64,000 nt of DNA from 630D-37 sp037478835. Lineage in GTDB: Bacteria; Chloroflexota; Anaerolineae; Anaerolineales; Villigracilaceae. This document shows, piece by piece, positions 1-8,092 of this stretch. The notes beneath the pieces are model-generated. The model saw nothing but the letters and a program-made list of their open reading frames with translations. It had not been told where the DNA came from and did not search any database. Position numbers and translations under genes: made by a program. Where the stretch lies: contig JBBFLV010000007.1 in NCBI GenBank assembly GCA_037478835.1, positions 62,001 to 126,000 of the forward strand, given 5' to 3'. Each line of letters opens with the position of its first letter. Position 1 is the first letter of the stretch.

Positions 1-1407
1 ATCCTCCAGGTCCAAAAAGGTGCCGTATTCTGTCCAAGTCTCATGGATGGGGATGAAGATGAGGGCCGGTGTTTGCAAGGGTGGAGAAATGCCCGGATCG
101 GAAAGCGCATCTATATAAGCGCGGCGAATGCCATAAAGCCCTTTCATCCCTTCCAATCGCGAAGGCAGGGCGAAAGAGAGGTTATACGCTATCAAGCCCA
201 GGAGTAAAAAGACGGTTGCCAAGCGATGGAATATCCGCCCATTTTGCAGAGGCATCTCGAAGAGCCAGAAGATGCCGGCCGCCGTGCACAGGACGGCACT
301 TACCAGACCTTCGTAATAGTAACGCGGTCCGAAGAGCTCTGCGCCGATCCAATAGGCAAGATAGACAAGGATCAGGGATGGTGCAATGGAAAAGATCAAA
401 AAACGCGGCGTTTTGTGCGGGCGCTGCAGCCAGTAGGCCAGGCCAAAAGGCAGGAAGAGCCAGGAAATCTCACCCCAGCCGAAGAGGTCTCGGGCCCCGG
501 CCGCAAGGCTCACTTTGAGATTGATCCAGGCCCAAAATAAGGAATGCCCTCCCTCCTGACGTCCGTATCCTTCTCCAAAACCCACCTTATCATAGGGCCA
601 CCACAGGGTGTAAGGATTCAGCCAGGGATCCCCCGTCACGGCATATTGCCAGAGCGGCAATAATAGCGCTGGAAGCAAGGTCAACAGGCCAATGCTCAAG
701 ACCTGCACTCTGCGACGCGGGGCAAAAAGCAAAAGGGAAAGTCCATGCCCAAAGAAGGGCAGCGCCACGCCCACGGCGGTCAACGGGCGCGTGATCACCA
801 GGGCACCCAGGCTTAGGCCGGCAACCAGCACACGGAGGGCGGCTTCGCTACGGGGGAGTTCGTCTCCAAAAAACAAATCCAGCCAGGCACTTAAGAAAGC
901 CAACGTGAGCACCAAGGACCAGGGATGAGAGAGCAAGGAAGCCGAATTCAGCAGGAAGAACGGAGAGCTCAGGGTTAGCGTTGCTGCAAGCAGACCGACA
1001 CCGGAGGAAAAATGACGTTTTCCGAGGCGATAGATCCACCAAATCGCCAGGCCGGCCAGAAAAGGGTTGACCCAATCCCGCATTCCTAAACGGACACCCC
1101 ACGCCAGCAACGCAGGCCAACCCGGCGGATATTTGGCAAAGCGTTGTCCATTGTGATCCACGACGAACGGGACCATGAAGCTCTTCTCATCCACCGGTGA
1201 AGGGACGGTCAGGGCCCCGCGCGCATAGACCTTGGCTTGCCAGGTGTAGGCGATCTCATCTTCCAGGTGGGGCAAGAATTCAAAAATCTGCCCGGCTAGG
1301 TGATGGGTGAGCCAAATGGCCGCCAGAGCAAGAAGCAGGGCTAGGAAAGTAGGTAGGTTGCGCCAAACAGGAACTGCGCAAGCTGAAAGAACCGGGGGTT
1401 TTCGCAT
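1..1407 (-). CDS. GT-C family membrane glycosyltransferase (GT39/PMT-like), C-terminus off the window
   Basis: An open minus-strand frame of 469 codons runs off the left edge without a stop, so the C-terminus is missing. The product has one N-terminal membrane helix, then an acidic first-loop motif (LEDEIAYTWQAKVYARG), then KYPPGWPALLAWG, followed by many hydrophobic helices. This is the layout of GT-C (ArnT/PMT-like) transferases, which move a sugar from a polyprenyl-phosphate donor on the outer face of the membrane; the acidic loop residues are the family's catalytic site. The acceptor and sugar cannot be told. The ATG at 1407 follows a TATACT hexamer by 7 bases, which suggests a leaderless transcript. 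It is divergent from the ROK regulator and shows no link to it. Confidence 0.75.
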   Translation of the reverse strand, partial: MRKPPVLSACAVPVWRNLPTFLALLLALAAIWLTHHLAGQIFEFLPHLEDEIAYTWQAKVYARGALTVPSPVDEKSFMVPFVVDHNGQRFAKYPPGWPALLAWGVRLGMRDWVNPFLAGLAIWWIYRLGKRHFSSGVGLLAATLTLSSPFFLLNSASLLSHPWSLVLTLAFLSAWLDLFFGDELPRSEAALRVLVAGLSLGALVITRPLTAVGVALPFFGHGLSLLLFAPRRRVQVLSIGLLTLLPALLLPLWQYAVTGDPWLNPYTLWWPYDKVGFGEGYGRQEGGHSLFWAWINLKVSLAAGARDLFGWGEISWLFLPFGLAYWLQRPHKTPRFLIFSIAPSLILVYLAYWIGAELFGPRYYYEGLVSAVLCTAAGIFWLFEMPLQNGRIFHRLATVFLLLGLIAYNLSFALPSRLEGMKGLYGIRRAYIDALSDPGISPPLQTPALIFIPIHETWTEYGTFLDLED

Positions 1408-1414
1408 CCGGGAA

Positions 1415-1420
1415 AGTATA
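1415..1420 (-). promoter_or_regulatory. -10 box for a probably leaderless glycosyltransferase mRNA
   Basis: On the minus strand TATACT ends 7 bases before the ATG at 1407, so transcription would begin at or next to the start codon. No Shine-Dalgarno sequence and no good -35 box are visible. Confidence 0.4.
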
Positions 1421-1601
1421 CCAGGAGTGCAGAAGGTAGGCTTGTGTGGAATGGCAAGGATGTTTTCCAAAGCGGCAAAGACGCCGATGGAAAATGCCGC
1501 ATCTGGGCATTGTATTACGACGTCAACCACCTGAGGAGTTGCCTTGGGACCCCAGCGGTAAAATGATCGTCGCCGATAAAGCCTTAAAAAAGCCCCGAAG
1601 A

Positions 1602-1620
1602 TTGTCAATTTCCTTGACAA
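1602..1620. promoter_or_regulatory. Inverted repeat overlapping the ROK -35 box (candidate operator)
   Basis: TTGTCAA (1602-1608) and TTGACAA (1614-1620) form a perfect 7-bp inverted repeat with a 5-bp centre. The right arm contains the -35 hexamer of the promoter before the ROK gene, a good place for autorepression by the ROK protein. The link to ROK is inference. Confidence 0.45.
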
Positions 1621-1642
1621 ACATATACAACATGCGTATACT
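1614..1642 (+). promoter_or_regulatory. Consensus housekeeping-sigma promoter for the ROK-agl operon
   Basis: TTGACA (1614-1619), a 17-base spacer and TATACT (1637-1642) match the housekeeping consensus almost perfectly. Transcription would start near 1649, leaving a leader of about 65 bases before the ROK start. The remainder of the 1408-1713 gap shows no gene. Confidence 0.75.
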
Positions 1643-1713
1643 GGTAAACAAAGTAGCTTGAGAAAATCGCTTTTACGCAACTTTTTTGCTTTTTTCCTGC
1701 CACTTTCTGGCTT

Positions 1714-2967
1714 ATGTTTCCTTCTCTTGATTTTCCCTCCACAGCGATAGTTAAGAGTGTTAACAAACATGCGGTCTTGGATTTGATCCGCTTCCACGGT
1801 GGAGGGGTTTCGCGCGTCGATGCGGCACAACAGCTGGGGATCACACGCGCCGCCATCAGTGCCATCGTCAACGATTTGATCGCCTTAGGCATTGTTCGAG
1901 AAGCGCCGCCACGCCCATTGCGCAACGGAGGGCGCCCGGCGCGCCTTTTGGAGATCGAACCTCGCTATGGAAACGTGATCGGGATCGACCTTGGCGCCTC
2001 TCACATGAGCCTGCTCATCGCTAATGTCGCGGCAGAAGTGCTCTACGAGCGGGAAATTCCCAGCGATATTACCGCAGGACCTCAACCAATTCTGGATCAA
2101 ATGCATCATCTCGTCCAGGAAAGCTTGGCGCAAAGTGGTATTTCCTGGGAGAGCATCCTAGCAATCGGGGTGGGCGTGCCGGGACCGATCGATACAGCCT
2201 CCGGCGCAGTGATCTCCCCACCCATTATGCCCGGTTGGGATCGCTACCCGATCCGGGAAACCCTCAAAACCCGCTGGGGGCGGCCAGTTTCTCTAAACAA
2301 CGATGCGGAATTGGGGGCGATTGGGGAATGGGCCTTCGGTGCCGGGCGCGGGGAACGCTTCCTGGCCTATATCAAGGCCGGAACCGGGATCGGCGCCGGC
2401 CTGCTCCTGGATGGGAAGATTTATCGTGGAGCAACCGGTTCTGCCGGTGAAATCGGCCATATCACCATTGACGAAAACGGTCCGCAATGTAGCTGCGGCA
2501 ATTACGGGTGTGTTGAAGCCTATGCGGGAGGAAAAGCCATCGCACGTGCAGCGCGCGAAGCGATTCGGAAGGGAATACGCACCCAACTTTCCTCTATACC
2601 CTTGGAAAAGATCACCGCTCAAGATGTAGCAGAGGCCGCCCGTCGCGGCGATCTGCTTGCCCAACAGATCATTGCCCAAGCCGGTGAACATCTTGGAATC
2701 GCCATCGCCGGCATTGTCAATCTCTTCAACCCAACCACCATTGTCATTGGGGGCGGGGTAGCACAAATCGGGGACCTGTACCTGGAACCTGTCCGTCGTA
2801 CGGTACAGAAACGGAGTCTGCCGGCTTCGGCACGCATGGTGCGGATCACCACCGCTTTGCTTGGCCGACGCTCCTCGGCAATGGGTGCTGTCGTCCAAGC
2901 CATTTCACTCGCCTTGCACCAGGCCATTGAGCACGAAAGACCGGCAAGCCATGTTCAAATTGTTTGA
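1714..2967 (+). CDS. ROK family transcriptional regulator (NagC/XylR type)
   Basis: A 417-residue protein with an N-terminal winged-helix DNA-binding domain (about residues 10-70, with a DAAQQLGITRAAISAIVNDL recognition region) followed by a sugar-kinase-like ROK domain. The ROK part shows the ATPase-fold motif IGIDLGASHMSLL, the GVPGPID segment and the zinc motif CSCGNYGCVEAYAG. ROK repressors bind a sugar or sugar phosphate and release an operator. It is the first gene of the sugar-uptake operon, 11 bases before the ATPase start, behind a consensus promoter overlapped by an inverted repeat, so it is most likely the local repressor that responds to an alpha-glucoside or glucose. The ATG at 1714 lacks a clear Shine-Dalgarno sequence. 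Confidence 0.92.
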   Translation: MFPSLDFPSTAIVKSVNKHAVLDLIRFHGGGVSRVDAAQQLGITRAAISAIVNDLIALGIVREAPPRPLRNGGRPARLLEIEPRYGNVIGIDLGASHMSLLIANVAAEVLYEREIPSDITAGPQPILDQMHHLVQESLAQSGISWESILAIGVGVPGPIDTASGAVISPPIMPGWDRYPIRETLKTRWGRPVSLNNDAELGAIGEWAFGAGRGERFLAYIKAGTGIGAGLLLDGKIYRGATGSAGEIGHITIDENGPQCSCGNYGCVEAYAGGKAIARAAREAIRKGIRTQLSSIPLEKITAQDVAEAARRGDLLAQQIIAQAGEHLGIAIAGIVNLFNPTTIVIGGGVAQIGDLYLEPVRRTVQKRSLPASARMVRITTALLGRRSSAMGAVVQAISLALHQAIEHERPASHVQIV

Positions 2968-2978
2968 AGGAGGTTAGG

Positions 2979-4077
<1,099 letters not shown>

Positions 4078-4079
<2 letters not shown>

Positions 4080-4112
4080 AAGGAGGTGATGCCAATCGCA
4101 GAAAACGCCTAA
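4078..4112 (+). promoter_or_regulatory. Orphan full-length Shine-Dalgarno with a 7-codon reading frame
   Basis: Right after the ATPase stop, AAAGGAGGTGAT is a 12-base complement to the usual 16S rRNA tail. It runs directly into an ATG (4089) opening a 7-codon frame (MPIAENA) that ends at 4112, about 76 bases before the binding-protein gene. The ATG is very close to the Shine-Dalgarno core, so its translation is uncertain. The same element occurs before the two other importer binding-protein genes. Confidence 0.5.
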
Positions 4113-4188
4113 CAAACTCCATTGAAAAAAAGGGTAGCCTATTGCCCACATCATGTTCCAAAAATTTTCAACTTCGGAGAAAGAAGAC

Positions 4189-5541
4189 ATGAAAAAAACA
4201 ATCTGGACCCTCTTGAGCACACTGATTGTGCTCGCCTTTGCGCTCAGCGCATGCCGTCCGGCGACGCCGACCGCTGCTCCGGACACTCAGGTTCCGGCTA
4301 CCGAAGCTCCAACCCAGCCCCCGGCTACGGAGGCGCCTACCAAACCGGCCATCCCGGAAATGTGCATGGGCGCGCAGCCAGGTGATGAGTTGACTGTGAT
4401 GTACGTCTGGTCTGGCGCAGAGGAAGAAAAACTCAACGCCATTTTCAAGCCGCTGGTGGATACATGCGGGATCAAGATTGTGGCCGAGTCTACCCGCGAC
4501 GCTGCCGTAGTGGATGCCCGCGTACAGAGCGCGCCGCCTGATATCCTCTTCTGGCCCAGCACCGCGCCCTTAGATCTGTACACGGACAAGCTCGTCCCGC
4601 TCGACACGGTGGGCGGCGTAGCGGAAAACTATGCTTCTTACTGGCTAGACCTGGGCACCAGAGATGGCAAGTGGCTGGCCGTGCCGGTCAAGGCCGATAT
4701 CAAATCTATCGTCTGGTATAGCCCGGCGCAGTTCGAGGCCTTTGGGTATACAGTCCCCACCACTTTCGAAGAATTGGACGCCCTGGTTGAAAAGATGGTC
4801 GCAGACGGCAATGTGCCATGGAGCATGGGGCTAGAAAGCGGCCCAGCTACCGGCTGGACTGGCTCGGACTTCATCCAGGACATTTTGCTAGCCCTGCAAG
4901 GCCCCGAATATGTCTCTAAGATCATCTCCGGCGAAATCCCTTACAACGATGCAGGTGTGCTGCAGGCCTATCAGATCTACTATAAGTGGGCATCTGATCC
5001 CAAGTACACCGTCGGCGGCGCAGAAGGCACATTGAACACATCCTTCCTGGATGCCATCTACAAACCATTTGCCTCCCCGGCAGAAGCCATGATGGTCAAA
5101 CAATCTGGTTTTGCAGGCGGCGAGATCGTCAAGCAATTCCCCAGCCTGGTCTATGGCACCGACTTTGACTTCTTCCCCTTCCCGGGTGCCAAGGGCATGC
5201 AGGGTGGCGCCGACTTCATGATGGTCTTTGGAACCTCCAATGCCACCAAGGCGATGGTTGCCTACCTGACCGGGGCGGACGGCGCGGCAACTTGGGCGCA
5301 GGTCGGCTTTGACCTCTCGCCCAACAAGCTAGCAGCCGGCAAGTACACCGACCCCCAATTGGCCAAGAAGGCTGAAATTCTGGCAAACGCTGCCGGTTTC
5401 ACGCCGGATATCGGCGATACCATCCCAGCGCCGTTTGGTGAGGCCGAGTGGAAGGCCATCATCGAGGTCTTGCAGGGCGGTGACATTCAAGCCGCACTGG
5501 ATAAGGTCGCTCAGGCTCAGGCCGAGGCCCTTAAAAAATAA
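4189..5541 (+). CDS. aglE: Alpha-glucoside ABC transporter substrate-binding lipoprotein (AglE type)
   Basis: A 450-residue family 1 solute-binding protein. The signal peptide ends in a lipobox with Cys22 (FALSAC), then a Thr/Pro/Ala-rich linker to about residue 55, then the mature fold. Segments such as SYWLDLGTRDGKWLAVPVKA and SMGLESGPATGWTGSDFI match the AglE group that delivers trehalose, sucrose, maltose and similar alpha-glucosides to AglF/AglG. Cys59 and Cys93 could form a disulfide. The start at 4189 is preferred over an in-frame ATG at 4153 because it begins the signal peptide and has a purine-rich GGAG upstream. The first 31 residues are identical to those of the binding protein at 10029 while the mature parts differ. 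A strong hairpin follows the gene. Confidence 0.88.
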   Translation: MKKTIWTLLSTLIVLAFALSACRPATPTAAPDTQVPATEAPTQPPATEAPTKPAIPEMCMGAQPGDELTVMYVWSGAEEEKLNAIFKPLVDTCGIKIVAESTRDAAVVDARVQSAPPDILFWPSTAPLDLYTDKLVPLDTVGGVAENYASYWLDLGTRDGKWLAVPVKADIKSIVWYSPAQFEAFGYTVPTTFEELDALVEKMVADGNVPWSMGLESGPATGWTGSDFIQDILLALQGPEYVSKIISGEIPYNDAGVLQAYQIYYKWASDPKYTVGGAEGTLNTSFLDAIYKPFASPAEAMMVKQSGFAGGEIVKQFPSLVYGTDFDFFPFPGAKGMQGGADFMMVFGTSNATKAMVAYLTGADGAATWAQVGFDLSPNKLAAGKYTDPQLAKKAEILANAAGFTPDIGDTIPAPFGEAEWKAIIEVLQGGDIQAALDKVAQAQAEALKK

Positions 5542-5559
5542 GAGCATTCTCTATTCTTC

Positions 5560-5597
5560 GGAATGGCAGGACGCAATCCAGGCGTTCCTGCCATTCC
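5560..5597 (+). terminator. Intercistronic hairpin after aglE (attenuator or 3' stabiliser)
   Basis: GGAATGGCAGGA (5560-5571) pairs perfectly with 5586-5597, and CGC/GCG can extend the stem inside the loop. There is no U-tract, so partial termination or mRNA stabilisation is more likely than full termination. It would keep binding-protein mRNA above permease mRNA. Confidence 0.6.
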
Positions 5598-5633
5598 CCT
5601 TGCCCACAGCTTTTTCCTGTAAGAGGATGGCAT

Positions 5634-6545
5634 ATGCTCCCGACGATTACAAGGCAGGGACGGCTGGTACCCTGGTTATATTTGGCGCCTGCATTGGTCA
5701 TCATGCTTATATTCATTGTTTTTCCCGTTTTCAACACCATCAGTCTCAGTCTGAAAGATAAAACCGGCACACGCTCTGCAGAGGTAAGTTGCGTGGCAGG
5801 CGAACCCTGCTGGGGAAAATTTGAAAATTACCGCTATGCCCTGACCCACCCGGAGATGACGCAGGCCCTGCGCAACAATGCTCTCTGGCTCCTCCTGATG
5901 GTGCCTGGAACGGTTATTGTAGGCCTGCTGTTTGCCCTGCTAGCAGACCGGGTTCCCTACGAAAGCCTGGCGAAATCCATCATCTTCATGCCCATGGCCA
6001 TTTCATTTGTCGGAGCAGGCGTCATCTGGCGTTTCGTCTATCACATCGAAAGCGGCGGCGGGAAACAAATCGGCCTGCTCAATGCCCTGCTGTTAAAGCT
6101 GGGAGCCAATCCGGTTGCCTTCTTGAGCAATCCGGCCATCAATAACTATGCGCTCATGGTCGTGGGTGTCTGGTTGTGGGCGGGTTTCTGCATGACGGTG
6201 CTATCGGCTGCCATCAAGGGTCTGCCTAGCGATGTGTTGGAGGCAGCACGCGTGGACGGCACAAATGAGTGGCAACTTTTCTGGCGCATCATACTACCGA
6301 TGATTGCCCCTACGCTTCTAGTCGTCACCACCACCATGGTCATCAATGTACTCAAAATCTTCGATATCGTCTTCGTCATGACCGGCGGAAACTTTGGCAC
6401 GGAAGTGATCGCTAACCGCATGTTCAAACTTATTGTCACCGACACCGGCCGTTCCATGGCGATTACCGTCCTGCTCATCGTCCTCACCATTCCTATGATG
6501 CTCTTCAATGTGTACCGCTTCCGCTTGCAGGAGAGAGAAAGATGA
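5634..6545 (+). CDS. aglF: Alpha-glucoside ABC transporter permease (AglF/MalF type)
   Basis: A 303-residue inner-membrane permease with six predicted helices and the EAA loop EAARVDGTNEWQLFWRIILP that docks on the ATPase. Segments SIIFMPMAISFVGAGVIWRF and VMTGGNFGTEVIANRMFK are those of AglF proteins. The first extracytoplasmic loop has Cys53 and Cys59 six residues apart (SCVAGEPCWG), which could be a disulfide facing the cytochrome domain of the partner. It is preceded by GAGG at about 5624 and overlaps the next gene by ATGA (6542-6545), so the two permeases are translationally coupled. Confidence 0.9.
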   Translation: MLPTITRQGRLVPWLYLAPALVIMLIFIVFPVFNTISLSLKDKTGTRSAEVSCVAGEPCWGKFENYRYALTHPEMTQALRNNALWLLLMVPGTVIVGLLFALLADRVPYESLAKSIIFMPMAISFVGAGVIWRFVYHIESGGGKQIGLLNALLLKLGANPVAFLSNPAINNYALMVVGVWLWAGFCMTVLSAAIKGLPSDVLEAARVDGTNEWQLFWRIILPMIAPTLLVVTTTMVINVLKIFDIVFVMTGGNFGTEVIANRMFKLIVTDTGRSMAITVLLIVLTIPMMLFNVYRFRLQERER

Positions 6546-7756
6546 AACCCTTCAGCGGCCTCAATCACATCTTGCGCAATTTGCCGATTCACCTGGCTTT
6601 GATCATCATGTGCCTGTTGTGGATTCTGCCAACCCTGGGCCTATTCGTCACTTCTTTTCGCTCGCGCGAAGCAGTACGCACTTCGGGATGGTGGACCATC
6701 TTTCAACGGGAGCAGCAGCCAGGTCGGGCCGAATATGAAACCTATTGCGCTTCCTGCCACGGTCCGCAGGGGGACGCGTTGGCCGAGGCCGATCTGTCTG
6801 ACCCGGCTCTGATTGCAAAGTACCCGCGCGCCAATCGTCTGCTGCCTGTCCTGAAACAGGAAGTCAACGGCATGCCACATCTATCCAACCCCGCCCTGCC
6901 CGAAAATCCCAAAGACGCCCTGGATACGCTCACGTCGATCGTAACGTATTTGCAAACCCTTTCTGGAGAAAGCGAGCAAACCGCCCGCCTGACCCTGCGC
7001 AACTATGCCGATGCGCTAGTAGGATACAAAGGCACGCAGGACTACATCACCGATTGCGAACAAGGCACGGCCAGCGCCCTGACTAAGTTCCACTGCAATG
7101 CAAGCGATCTGCTCAACCCGGAGGGTATGGGGCGTGCTTTTGTCAACACCTTGATTGTAGCTATCCCATCAACGATTCTGCCGATCTTTTTTGCCGCGCT
7201 GGCGGCCTATGCCTTTGCCTGGATGGATTTCAAAGGCCGTCAATGGCTGTTTGCCGTCCTGGTGGGGCTTCAAATCGTACCTCTGCAAGCGGCGCTGGTG
7301 CCAATTGCCCGCTTGTATGTTTCGCTGGACATGGCCGATACGTTTTTGGGCATCTGGCTCTTTCACACCGGTTTCGGCCTGCCTTACGCCATTTACCTGA
7401 TGCGCAACTTCATCGGCAGCCTGCCGCGCGAAATGTTCGAAGCGGCCTACATAGACGGCGCCAACCACTGGCTGGTCTTCCTGCGCGTGGTCCTGCCGCT
7501 CTCACTACCGGCCATTGCCTCGCTTGGCATTTTCCAGTTCTTATGGGTCTGGAACGATTTCCTGGTGGCGAAGGTCTTCCTACCCACACATCCTGTCCTG
7601 ACCGTTCAGGTGACCAACCTGATCGACCCGCGCGGCGGCAACTGGCATATACTGACCAGCGCGGCTTTCCTTTCATTTATCATCCCCATGATCGTCTTCT
7701 TTGCATTCCAACGCTACTTCGTGCGCGGCCTGCTGGCCGGTTCGGTGAAAGGATAA
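6542..7756 (+). CDS. aglG: Alpha-glucoside permease (AglG type) with an inserted cytochrome c domain
   Basis: A 404-residue protein, over 100 residues longer than ordinary AglG/MalG permeases. Residues 1-50 give the first helix. Residues about 58-141 are a class I cytochrome c domain: EYETYCASCHGPQG has the haem motif C69-A-S-C72-H73, GMPHL supplies Met111 as the likely second ligand, and SIVTYLQTL is the usual closing helix. From LTLRNYADAL (about 150) the normal permease resumes, with AFVNTLIVAIPS and an intact EAA loop (EAAYIDGANHW), so the transporter core looks functional. The domain lies in the first extracytoplasmic loop, where haem attachment takes place. Cys172 and Cys185 lie between the domain and the second helix. 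One uninterrupted frame rules out a simple assembly join of two genes. The role of the haem (redox sensing, electron transfer or gating) is unknown. Confidence 0.9.
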   Translation: MKPFSGLNHILRNLPIHLALIIMCLLWILPTLGLFVTSFRSREAVRTSGWWTIFQREQQPGRAEYETYCASCHGPQGDALAEADLSDPALIAKYPRANRLLPVLKQEVNGMPHLSNPALPENPKDALDTLTSIVTYLQTLSGESEQTARLTLRNYADALVGYKGTQDYITDCEQGTASALTKFHCNASDLLNPEGMGRAFVNTLIVAIPSTILPIFFAALAAYAFAWMDFKGRQWLFAVLVGLQIVPLQAALVPIARLYVSLDMADTFLGIWLFHTGFGLPYAIYLMRNFIGSLPREMFEAAYIDGANHWLVFLRVVLPLSLPAIASLGIFQFLWVWNDFLVAKVFLPTHPVLTVQVTNLIDPRGGNWHILTSAAFLSFIIPMIVFFAFQRYFVRGLLAGSVKG

Positions 7757-7757
7757 T

Positions 7758-8091
7758 ATGCCCCGCGTAAAAATGCACTCTATAACCCAAAATGGTTGCG
7801 CTATACCTGACCGGCCAAACGAAGAGAGCTTTATACGATAGGGATCGCATTGCTTTCTTGCGTGAACACATTCGTGAAGCGTACACTGCAATAAGAACGG
7901 GAGTCAATTTGCGTGGGTACTTCGTATGGAGTATCTTTGACAACTTTGAATGGGAAAGAGGCTATACCCAACGATTTGGTCTTGTACGGGTAGATTATGA
8001 AACACAGAAGCGCATACCCAAACAGAGTGCTTACTGGTTTCAGGAACTAGTTCGCACCAACACACTTGAACTCTGCAACTCGGCGAGGTGA
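7758..8091 (+). pseudogene. Deletion scar with the C-terminal remnant of a GH1 beta-glucosidase
   Basis: From about 7832 the frame encodes the last 80 or so residues of a family 1 beta-glucosidase: DRIAFLREHIREAYTAI, GYFVWSIFDNFEWERGY, RFGLVRVDY and RIPKQSAYWF. The catalytic acid (NEP) and nucleophile (TENG) regions are absent. In another frame, an ATG at 7758 with AAAGGA just upstream opens a 27-codon stub ending at about 7841, which does not resemble a GH1 N-terminus. The simplest reading is a deletion that removed the end of one gene and the start of the next. The GH1 stop lies one base before the treS start, as in a former operon. Confidence 0.75.
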
Positions 8092-8092
8092 C

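Noticed and set aside
69..1534. Several plus-strand frames of 70-150 codons
   Set aside because: They are shadows of the minus-strand GT-C glycosyltransferase gene, which has the coherent membrane protein and family motifs.
6740..7000. Idea that the cytochrome segment is a separate gene inserted by misassembly
   Set aside because: The frame is continuous on both sides, no stop or start signals flank it, and the permease sequence resumes in the same frame; reads would still be needed for proof.
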